Of a DNA stretch of 64,000 bases, positions 44,905-52,277 are shown one piece after another. How positions within the stretch are numbered: the stretch's first letter is position 1; each line of letters starts with the position of its first letter. The position numbers and the translations under genes are program-made. This DNA is from Janthinobacterium agaricidamnosum (GTDB lineage Bacteria > Pseudomonadota > Gammaproteobacteria > Burkholderiales > Burkholderiaceae_D). The stretch is taken from NCBI RefSeq assembly GCF_003667705.1, contig NZ_CP033019.1:3720001-3784000 (forward strand), read 5' to 3'. Under the pieces are notes generated by a model. It worked only from the letters and a program-made list of their open reading frames with translations. It did not search any database and was not told where the DNA came from.

Positions 44905-45666
44905 ATGATTTTGAATCCCCGCCAGCGCCGCTTGCTCGAAGTGGTGCGCCAGAAGGTCACCATGTCCGTCGAGGAGCTGGCGCAGCAGCTGGACGTGACG
45001 CCGCAGACCGTGCGCCGCGACGTCAAGCAGATGGAAGAAGCGCGCCTGCTGGCCCGCTACCACGGCGGAGTCGGCTTGCCCTCGTCCGTGGAAAACATCG
45101 ATTACAGCCAGCGGCAAGTGTTCAACAGCGACGCCAAGCGGCGCATCGCCGCCGCCGTCGCCGCGCAGGTGCCGCACGGCTGTTCGCTCTTGATCAATAT
45201 CGGCACGACGACCGAGGAAGTGGCGCGCGCGCTGAGCCGCCATACGGGCTTGCACGTGGTGACGAACAACCTCAACGTGGCCGCCATCCTGGCCGACAAC
45301 GCCGCCTGCGAAGTCATCGTGGCCGGCGGCGTGGTGCGCGGGCGCGACCGCGGCATCGTCGGCGAAGCCACCATCGACTTCATCCGCCAGTTCAAGGTCG
45401 ACATCGGCATCATCGGCATTTCCAGCATCGACGAAGACGGCAGCCTGCGCGACTTCGACGCGCGCGAAGTGAAGGTGGCGCAAGCGATCATCGAGCAGTC
45501 GCGCGAAGTGTGGCTGGTGGCCGACCAGCATAAATTCGGCCGCAAGGCGCTGGTGCGCCTGGCCGACCTGGCGCAAGTCGACATCCTGTTTACGGACGCG
45601 CCGCCGCCGCCCCGCTTTGCCGAGGTGCTGCGCGACGCGAACGTGAAAGTGCACGTCGCCGCCTGA
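44905..45666 (+). CDS. glpR: DeoR-family glycerol regulator
   Basis: 253 residues. N-terminal DeoR helix-turn-helix (RQRRLLEVVRQKVTMSVEELAQQLDVTPQTVRRDVKQME) followed by the DeoR sensor domain (LINIGTTTEEVARAL, VVTNNLNVAAILA, VGEATIDFIRQFKVDIGIIG) that binds phosphorylated sugar derivatives. It is divergent from glpD and should repress the glp operon until glycerol 3-phosphate accumulates. Confidence 0.93.
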   Translation: MILNPRQRRLLEVVRQKVTMSVEELAQQLDVTPQTVRRDVKQMEEARLLARYHGGVGLPSSVENIDYSQRQVFNSDAKRRIAAAVAAQVPHGCSLLINIGTTTEEVARALSRHTGLHVVTNNLNVAAILADNAACEVIVAGGVVRGRDRGIVGEATIDFIRQFKVDIGIIGISSIDEDGSLRDFDAREVKVAQAIIEQSREVWLVADQHKFGRKALVRLADLAQVDILFTDAPPPPRFAEVLRDANVKVHVAA

Positions 45667-45688
45667 TGGCGACAGTGTTGCGGCCGGC

Positions 45689-46693
45689 TCAGTGCGCGAT
45701 GGCAAGCTTGCCGAAATGGCGGCCGCCGGCTGCCAGCTGCGCATACGCTTCGGCCGTGTCGCCGAGGCCGAACACGCGGTCGATGACGGGCACGATGCCA
45801 TGCGCGGCGATGGCCTGGGCCGCCTGCGCCAGGTCCGCCACGGAACCGGTGTTGTTGCCGACGATGTGCAAGGCCTTGACGATGACGGGCAGCAAGTCGA
45901 TGCTGGCGGCCGTGCCGCCGACAAAACCCACCGTGAAGACCGTGCCGCCCACCGCCGCCGCGTTGAGCGAGCGCACGATGGTGGCGCCGCCCACCGTCTC
46001 GACCACCAGGTCGGCGCCCCGCCCGCCGGTCAGTTTCAGCACTTCCGCATCCCAGGCCGGCGTGGCCCGGTAGTTGATCAGGTGATCGGCGCCCAGCTGG
46101 CGCGCTCGTTCCAGCTTGTCATCGCTGGACGACGCGAGGATCACCGTGGCGCCCGACGCCTTGGCGAACTGCAAGGCAAACAGGCTGACGCCGCCCGTTC
46201 CCAACAGCAACACCACCGATCCGGGGCGCACTTGCGCCGAACGCACGGCATTCCACGCCGTCGTGGCTGCAATCGGCAGGGCCGCACCCTGGATAAAATC
46301 GAGGTGGGCCGGCAAGGCGACCAGGCTGGCGGCGGGGACGGCCACGTATTCGGCCAGCGAACCCGGCAAGGTGACGCCGCGCATCGCGCCCACGTTGTGC
46401 GGCGCGATGGCACCGCCCTGCCAGCGCGGCATGAAGTGCGGGATGACGCGGTCGCCGACGGCCAGCCCGCTGACGCCCTCGCCCAGCGCCGCCACTTCGC
46501 CCGCGCCGTCGGCGACGGGAATCAGCGGAAAGGCCGCGCCGGCAAAGTTGCCGGTCGCAATGGCCACGTCGAGAAAGTTCAGCGTGGCGGCGCGCAGGCG
46601 CAGCAGCACCTCGCCCCGCCCGGCCTGCGGCTCGGGCAGCTCGGTCTGGTGAAACGCGGTGAGGGAAGGAGCGGTCAGTTGGATGGCTTGCAT
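45689..46693 (-). CDS. zinc-independent medium-chain (quinone-type) oxidoreductase
   Basis: 334 residues. MDR fold with GroES-like N-domain and a Rossmann loop VVLLLGTGGVSLFALQFAKASG at about residue 155. The protein has no cysteine, so it carries neither the catalytic nor the structural zinc site and belongs with the NADPH:quinone oxidoreductase-like branch despite the common label alcohol dehydrogenase. It is divergent from a LysR regulator 122 nt away, which probably controls it. Substrate unknown. Confidence 0.88.
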   Translation of the reverse strand: MQAIQLTAPSLTAFHQTELPEPQAGRGEVLLRLRAATLNFLDVAIATGNFAGAAFPLIPVADGAGEVAALGEGVSGLAVGDRVIPHFMPRWQGGAIAPHNVGAMRGVTLPGSLAEYVAVPAASLVALPAHLDFIQGAALPIAATTAWNAVRSAQVRPGSVVLLLGTGGVSLFALQFAKASGATVILASSSDDKLERARQLGADHLINYRATPAWDAEVLKLTGGRGADLVVETVGGATIVRSLNAAAVGGTVFTVGFVGGTAASIDLLPVIVKALHIVGNNTGSVADLAQAAQAIAAHGIVPVIDRVFGLGDTAEAYAQLAAGGRHFGKLAIAH

Positions 46694-46815
46694 GGTCTGT
46701 TCTCGGGCAATGGGTCAGGGTGGCCGCGCGCTGGCGGGACAAACAGCAGTGTCATTTAAAATCATTAATAGATAAACTATGGTTTGATTCAATGATTTGA
46801 CAGCAGGGATTGCCA

Positions 46816-47694
46816 ATGGATTTGCTAGACAGCATGAAGGTGTATGTACTGGCCGTGGAAAAAGGCAGCTTGAGCGCCGCCGCGGCCGCCTGCGGGATCT
46901 CCGCGACGATGGCCGGCAACCACCTGCGGACGCTGGAAAAGCGCCTGGGCATGCAGTTGCTCCAGCGCACCACCCGGCGCCAGCACCTGACGGCCTTCGG
47001 CGAGGATTACTATGCGCGCTGCAAGGAAATCCTCAGGCTGGTGGCCGAAACCGATGTCCAGGCGCAAAACCTGCAACTGGCGCCCGCCGGCAAGCTGCGC
47101 ATCACGGCGCCCCTCACCTTCGGCGCGGAAGCGCTGATGCCCGCCATGGCCGCATACCTGGAGCGCTATCCCGACGTGAGCATCGATGTGTCGCTGAGCG
47201 ACCGCGTGGCCGACCTGGTAGAGGAAGGTTTCGAGGCCGCCATCCGCATCGGACAGTTGCCCGATTCCTTGCTGATCGCCAGACCGCTGGCGCCCTACCG
47301 GCTGATGATCTGCGCCGCTCCCGACTATCTGGCGCGCAGGGGAACGCCGCGCCACCCGGCCGAGCTGAGCCGGCACGAATGCCTGTCCTTCTCGCCCGCC
47401 GCCCTGGCGCATTGGCGCCTGACAGGCGAGGACGGCGTCTGCAGCGTGCCCGTCTCGGGCCGCCTGCAAGTCAACCACGGCCAGGCGCTGCGCGTTGCTG
47501 CACTGCATGGCATGGGCATCGTGCTGCAACCGGCCTTCCTGCTGGAAACGGACGTGCAAGCGGGCCGCCTGGTCCAGCTGTTTCCCGCGCATGCGCTGCC
47601 CAGCCGCCCCTTGAACGTGGTCTACCTGCCGGACCGCTATCGCTCGCCCAAGCTGCGCAGCTTCGTCGATTTTCTCGTGGAACGGTTCAGCTAA
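46816..47694 (+). CDS. LysR family transcriptional regulator
   Basis: 292 residues. N-terminal winged helix (LDSMKVYVLAVEKGSLSAAAAACGISATMAGNHLRTLEKRLG) followed by the LysR substrate-binding domain (GKLRITAPLTFGAEALMPAMAAYLERYPDVSIDVSLSD). ATG 46816 is preferred with AGGG upstream; a TTG two codons earlier is possible. Divergent from the oxidoreductase gene and likely its regulator. Its stop codon is immediately followed by a 160-nt palindromic element. Confidence 0.9.
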   Translation: MDLLDSMKVYVLAVEKGSLSAAAAACGISATMAGNHLRTLEKRLGMQLLQRTTRRQHLTAFGEDYYARCKEILRLVAETDVQAQNLQLAPAGKLRITAPLTFGAEALMPAMAAYLERYPDVSIDVSLSDRVADLVEEGFEAAIRIGQLPDSLLIARPLAPYRLMICAAPDYLARRGTPRHPAELSRHECLSFSPAALAHWRLTGEDGVCSVPVSGRLQVNHGQALRVAALHGMGIVLQPAFLLETDVQAGRLVQLFPAHALPSRPLNVVYLPDRYRSPKLRSFVDFLVERFS

Positions 47695-47853
47695 GAGCCT
47701 ATCCCAGTAGGGAGCGTCTTTTGCAAGCAGCACATCAGGAGCGCGGACAAGGCGCGAGGAGGACGCGTGGCGAACCACGCGACGACGAACAACGCAGTCC
47801 CCGCTTCTGAGGGGCGCTTGCAAGAGATGTATTCATCTACTGGGATAGGCTCT
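47694..47853. repeat. 160-nt near-complete palindromic element
   Basis: Outer arms of 17 bp, AGAGCCTATCCCAGTAG (47694-47710) and its exact reverse complement (47837-47853). Inside, TCTTTTGCAAGC and GCTTGCAAGAGA pair, and the centre holds CGCGTGG-CGAA-CCACGCG (about 47765-47782). The whole unit can fold as one long hairpin. It begins at the last base of the LysR stop codon. There is no open frame inside; it looks like a dispersed MITE-like or REP-like repeat. Confidence 0.8.
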
Positions 47854-47925
47854 AAGTAGCGCCGGCAACACACCTGTGCCATGCGACAGTGATCGCGCTT
47901 GAAATATTTATCAATTCGGCAAAAT

Positions 47926-47950
47926 TCATGTTACCATTGATACAACATGA
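47926..47950. promoter_or_regulatory. dyad in MarR upstream region (possible operator)
   Basis: TCATGTT (47926-47932) and AACATGA (47944-47950) form a 25-bp dyad in a markedly AT-rich 200-nt stretch upstream of the MarR gene. MarR proteins usually autoregulate through such dyads; assignment is by position only. The rest of the gap to 48176 shows no gene. Confidence 0.35.
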
Positions 47951-48176
47951 GTTATTTTTTTAATCTTCCTCTCTAGCAATACGATTATTTGCTTGATATT
48001 GCTTTTTATATATTTAGAGCAAGAGAAAAAGGAAAAACTTTTTGCCGCTGAATGATTTCCTGTGAAAACAGTGTTAGAAATACCTCAAGCACGACGATTG
48101 TTCCCAAACAAACCACTCGACAGCAAGCGTGAAGGCCTTAACCATGCCGGCAACGCCGCCCAGTGAAGGAAGAGAA

Positions 48177-48677
48177 ATGAGCCATAATTTTGAATCGGCC
48201 GCCACGCAAGCCGCCCATCCCAACAGCGTTCCCGTCAGCGAACTGGAAGCCCATCTCGGTTACTGGCTGCGTTTCGTTTCCAACCATGTGTCCCACAGCT
48301 TCCAGAAGAAAGCCGAAGCCAATGGCGTGACGGTGTCCGAATGGGTGGTGCTGCGCGAAATGTTCCGCCTGGGCTGCACCTCGCCCACGGTGCTGGCGCA
48401 GGTGTCCGGCATGAGCAAGGGCGCCGTGTCGAAACTGATCGACCGCCTGGAAAGCAAGGGCATGGTCAGCAAATCCATCCTGCTGGCCGACCGCCGCCAG
48501 CATTCGATCGAACTGACCACGGAAGGCGAGGCGCTGGTACCCGTGCTGGCCGAAATGGCCGACCAGAACGACGAGGAATTCTTCGGCAAGCTGCCGCGCC
48601 AGCTGCGCGACGATCTGCTCGAAGCGATGAAGGAAGTGGCGCGCACGCACCACCTCAAAAGCGTCCCGCTGAACTGA
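48177..48677 (+). CDS. MarR family transcriptional regulator
   Basis: 166 residues. Winged helix-turn-helix with SEWVVLREMFRLGCTSPTVLAQVSGMSKGAVSKLIDRLESKGMVSKS and the wing LADRRQHSIELTTEGEAL. ATG 48177 is preferred because AAGGA lies 6 nt upstream; ATG 48129 and 48144 are further options. Its upstream region is long, AT-rich and contains a dyad. Ligand and regulon unknown; the dehydratase gene 85 nt downstream may be co-transcribed. Confidence 0.88.
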   Translation: MSHNFESAATQAAHPNSVPVSELEAHLGYWLRFVSNHVSHSFQKKAEANGVTVSEWVVLREMFRLGCTSPTVLAQVSGMSKGAVSKLIDRLESKGMVSKSILLADRRQHSIELTTEGEALVPVLAEMADQNDEEFFGKLPRQLRDDLLEAMKEVARTHHLKSVPLN

Positions 48678-48762
48678 CAGCCAGCGCACTGCCGACAAGG
48701 ATGACACGGTGGCGCGGGCGCTTCGGCTATGATGCTGGCCTGACTGTTTACCAGGAACACGC

Positions 48763-49680
48763 ATGGCCCTGCACATCGAAACTCCCTTGCTCAACTCGCG
48801 CGCCCTGAGCCTGCTCAGCGAACGCGCCATCTGGCTCAAACTCGAAGCCTTGCAGCCGCCCGGCTCCTTCAAGATCCGCGGCATCGGCCTCGCCTGCGAA
48901 GAATACGCGCGGCGCGGCGCCAGCCGCTTCATTTCCTCTTCCGGCGGCAATGCCGGCATCGCCGTCGCCTATGCGGGACGCCAGCTCGGCATTCCCGTCA
49001 TCGTCGTCGTGCCGGAAACGACGAGCGAACGGGCCAAGGCCCTGATCGCCCAGGAAGGCGCCGAAGTCATCGTGCACGGCGCCGCCTGGCAGGAAGCGAA
49101 CGCGCTGGCCCAATCGATGCTCACGCCGCAAGACGCTTTTTTGCACCCGTTCGACGACCCGCTGCTGTGGCAGGGCCATGCCGGCATGATCGATGAAGTA
49201 GCGCGCGCGGGCCTGAGACCGGACGCGGTGGTGCTGTCGGTGGGCGGCGGCGGCCTGCTGGCCGGCGTGGCCGAAGGCTTGCAGCGCAACGGCTGGGATG
49301 ACGTGGCCATCGTGGCCGTCGAAACGCAAGGCGCCGCTTCGCTGGCGGCGGCCGTGTCCGCGCGCGAACACGTGGCCCTGCCGGCCGTGAGCAGCATCGC
49401 CACGTCGCTGGCGGCGCGCCAGGTGTGCGCCCAGGCATACGCCATCAGCCAGACCCGCCTGCTGCACAGCGTGGTGGTGTCGGACCGCGCCGCCGTCGAC
49501 GCCTGCCAGCGCTTTGTCGCCGACCAGCGCCTGGTGGTGGAACCGGCCTGCGGCGCGGCGCTGGCGGCCGTCTACGGCAAGGCGCCGGAACTGGCTCCCT
49601 ACCGCAATGTGCTCGTCATCGTGTGCGGCGGCGTGACGGCCACCACGCAGCAGCTCGATCACTGGAGCGCCATCCTGTAG
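48763..49680 (+). CDS. PLP-dependent serine/threonine dehydratase-like enzyme
   Basis: 305 residues, fold type II PLP enzyme. The PLP lysine is Lys37 in PPGSFKIRG; SSGGNAGIAVAYAGRQLG binds the substrate carboxylate and VGGGGLLAGVAEGL the PLP phosphate. The length and motifs match the short serine dehydratase (SDS/SDH) branch without an ACT domain, which deaminates L-serine or L-threonine to pyruvate or 2-oxobutyrate and ammonia. AGGA precedes the ATG. Confidence 0.88.
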   Translation: MALHIETPLLNSRALSLLSERAIWLKLEALQPPGSFKIRGIGLACEEYARRGASRFISSSGGNAGIAVAYAGRQLGIPVIVVVPETTSERAKALIAQEGAEVIVHGAAWQEANALAQSMLTPQDAFLHPFDDPLLWQGHAGMIDEVARAGLRPDAVVLSVGGGGLLAGVAEGLQRNGWDDVAIVAVETQGAASLAAAVSAREHVALPAVSSIATSLAARQVCAQAYAISQTRLLHSVVVSDRAAVDACQRFVADQRLVVEPACGAALAAVYGKAPELAPYRNVLVIVCGGVTATTQQLDHWSAIL

Positions 49681-49683
49681 TGG

Positions 49684-51687
49684 CTACGGCGCCGCCTCGC
49701 GCAGCGCCACGCCGTCGCGGCCCTGCCCCTTGGCGGCGTACAGGGCCTGGTCGGCCAGATCCAGCAGCTGCGCCGGCGTCAGCGCGCCCTCGCGGAAGAT
49801 GGCCATGCCGACGCTGGTCGTCACCGGCAGCGGACCGCCGGCCAGCGCAAACGGCTGGCGGATGGCCTCGACGATCTTGGCGCCGACCTGGCGCACTTCG
49901 GCCGCGCCGTTCACCCCTTCGAGAATGATCACGAATTCATCGCCGGCCAGGCGCGCCACCAGGTCGCTGGCGCGCACGCTGCGCACCAGGCGCGCGGCGA
50001 ACTCCTTGAGCACCTCGTCGCCCGCCTTGTGTCCCAGGCTGTCGTTGATGGCCTTGAAACGGTCGATATCGAGATAGGCCAGCGCCATCGGCGCGCGCGC
50101 GGCCCGCGTGCGCTGCATGCTCAATTCCAGCTGTTCGTCGAAACGGCGCCGGTTGGCGATGCCCGTCAGGATATCCGTGGCGGCGGCGAACTGCAGCGCC
50201 GTATGCACGGCCCTGGTCTTGGTGATTTCGTGGATCAGGCCGTACACGCCCTCCACCGCGCCGCTCTCGCCCACATCGGGCACGTAACTGGTCTGGAAGG
50301 CGCGCTGGCCGGCGTCTCCGTCGCCGCCGATGGTGAACTCATATTCAACCTCCTCGCCCGAGAAGGCGCGCCGCAGGTATTGTTCGCGCAACTGGTAGGC
50401 TTCCTCGCCCAGCACCTCGCGGATCGACTGCATCATGCTTTCCTGCTGCGATCTGCCGAACCATTTTTCAAACGTCGCATTGATGAACTGGTAGCGGTGC
50501 TCGCGGTCGATGTAGACGATCACCACGGGCACGTGGTCCGTCAGCAGTTTCAAACGCCGCTCGCTGTCGCGCGTCTGCGCCACGGCGATTTCGCGCTCGG
50601 CCATCAGCGAGTAGAAATCGCGGCTCAAGTCGCCGATCTCGTCGCGCCGCTCGATTTGCAGCGCCTCGATGCCCAGGCGCTGGCGGCGGATTTCATGCAC
50701 ATGGTGGCGCAGCCGCGCCAAAGGCAGCAGCAGGCGCAGCACCACGCGCCAGCCGGCCAGCCCCGCCAGCGCCGCCAGCAGCACGGCGGCCAGCAATATC
50801 TTGCTGCGGATGGCGTGCAGCGGCGCGAACGCGTCACGCATGGGATACACGGACGCCAGTATCCAGCCCGTCGACGCGATGCGGTGGTAGGCAAACAGGG
50901 CATCGACGCCTTGCGTGGTGGTGCCCGTCAGCCAGCCCTCGAAACCCTGCAAGGCGCGCCGCGCGGACATGCTGATGGGACCATGCGCCTCGATATGCTG
51001 CATGATGCGCGACTTGTCGGGATGCTCGACGATGATGCCTTCGCCGGTCATGATGTACAGGTAGCCGCCCGTGCCCGGCTTGAGCGCGCCCAGGCGCCCC
51101 AGGAAATCGGGCTGGCGCAGGTTGACGCTGGCCGCCAGCACATAACGCACGGCGCCCTGCGCGTCGAACACGGGTTGCGTGACCACGACGATGGGCATGC
51201 CGGAAATGCTGCCGTTGAGGGGCGCGGAAATCACCGAGCGCCGGGTCGCCAGCGTCTGTTCAAAGTAAGGGCGGCCCTTCACGTTCAGCCCCGCCTGCGG
51301 CTTGAAGGGACTCACGCTGGCCAGCACGGCCCCGTCGATACCGACCACGCCGGCCGAATAAAATTCCTTGCGCAGCACCGTTTGCGCAGCCAGGTAACGC
51401 TGCAGGCTGGCGCCGTCGTGCGCGCCGCCGGCCGGCAGGCTGTCGGCGATGGCGCGCAGTACGTTGCGCTTCGCGTCGAGTTCCTCATCGATGAAGACGG
51501 CGGCGCTGGACAGCGATACGTACTGCTGGCGCCCCGTCACATCGCGCATGCCGCGCTCGGCCACGGACAGGGTGGCCAGCGCCAGCGAGGCCACGGCAGC
51601 GAGCACGAGCAGGAAGACGACCACGCTCATGCGCGCCTTCAGGCTGGCCGGCAGGCGCCGGCGCAATCGTTTGCGCCAGGTCGTCAC
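49684..51687 (-). CDS. dCache-HAMP-PAS-GGDEF protein with AGDEF active site
   Basis: 667 residues. Membrane helix 1 (about 20-42), periplasmic dCache sensor (about 50-290, with [19 protein letters not shown] and [18 protein letters not shown]), helix 2, a HAMP-like linker, PAS with PAC (about 390-500) and a GGDEF-family domain (about 510-665). The active site reads AGDEF instead of GGDEF, with an I-site RASD five residues before it. AGDEF variants are reported active in some cyclases, so c-di-GMP synthesis remains possible. Start: GTG 51687 overlaps the cysC stop (GTGA); TTG 51711 is an alternative. Ends 4 nt from the convergent dehydratase gene. Confidence 0.88.
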   Translation of the reverse strand: MTTWRKRLRRRLPASLKARMSVVVFLLVLAAVASLALATLSVAERGMRDVTGRQQYVSLSSAAVFIDEELDAKRNVLRAIADSLPAGGAHDGASLQRYLAAQTVLRKEFYSAGVVGIDGAVLASVSPFKPQAGLNVKGRPYFEQTLATRRSVISAPLNGSISGMPIVVVTQPVFDAQGAVRYVLAASVNLRQPDFLGRLGALKPGTGGYLYIMTGEGIIVEHPDKSRIMQHIEAHGPISMSARRALQGFEGWLTGTTTQGVDALFAYHRIASTGWILASVYPMRDAFAPLHAIRSKILLAAVLLAALAGLAGWRVVLRLLLPLARLRHHVHEIRRQRLGIEALQIERRDEIGDLSRDFYSLMAEREIAVAQTRDSERRLKLLTDHVPVVIVYIDREHRYQFINATFEKWFGRSQQESMMQSIREVLGEEAYQLREQYLRRAFSGEEVEYEFTIGGDGDAGQRAFQTSYVPDVGESGAVEGVYGLIHEITKTRAVHTALQFAAATDILTGIANRRRFDEQLELSMQRTRAARAPMALAYLDIDRFKAINDSLGHKAGDEVLKEFAARLVRSVRASDLVARLAGDEFVIILEGVNGAAEVRQVGAKIVEAIRQPFALAGGPLPVTTSVGMAIFREGALTPAQLLDLADQALYAAKGQGRDGVALREAAP

Positions 51688-52214
51688 GGCCGCTGCCGCA
51701 GGTAGCGGCAAATGCGCTCGACCGACTCGTCCAGCGCCAGGGTGCCCGTGTCCAGGGTCAGCGCGGCGGCCAGCGGCGCTTCATAGGGTGCGGAAACGCC
51801 CGTGAATTGCACCAGCTGCCCTGCCCGCGCCTTTTCATACAGGCCCTTGGGATCGCGCGCCTCGCACACGGCCAGCGGCGTGCTGACGTGGACTTCAATG
51901 AAATGCGCCGCGCCGATGATGGCGGCGGCCATGGCCCGGTCTGCGCGGTAGGGAGAAATGAAGGCGGCGATGACGGTCAGGCCCGCCCCATTCATCAGGC
52001 GCGCCACTTCAGCCACGCGGCGGATGTTTTCATGCCGGTCTTGGGGCGTAAAACCGAGGTCGCGGTTCAAGCCATGGCGCAGCTGGTCGCCATCGAGTAC
52101 TGCCACGGCGCACCCCTGCGCCTTGAGCTGGCGCGCCAGCGCGTCGGCGATGCTGGACTTGCCGGCGCCGCTCAAGCCCGTCAGCCAGACCGTGTCGTAT
52201 TGTCCTGCCGTCAT
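51684..52214 (-). CDS. cysC: adenylylsulfate (APS) kinase
   Basis: 176 residues. P-loop GLSGAGKSS at 13-21, then [15 protein letters not shown] and FISPYRADR, the APS-binding and lid segments. It phosphorylates APS to PAPS for sulfate assimilation or sulfation. The ATG at 52214 is taken from the family N-terminus. No other cys gene is adjacent; it lies between the nitrate operon and a cyclase, both on the same strand. The stop overlaps the downstream GTG start. Confidence 0.93.
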   Translation of the reverse strand: MTAGQYDTVWLTGLSGAGKSSIADALARQLKAQGCAVAVLDGDQLRHGLNRDLGFTPQDRHENIRRVAEVARLMNGAGLTVIAAFISPYRADRAMAAAIIGAAHFIEVHVSTPLAVCEARDPKGLYEKARAGQLVQFTGVSAPYEAPLAAALTLDTGTLALDESVERICRYLRQRP

Positions 52215-52277
52215 CACATTGCCTCTCCCCTTGTAGAGCTGGCAATATAGCAAAGCCGCGCGGGAAAGGACAGATGA

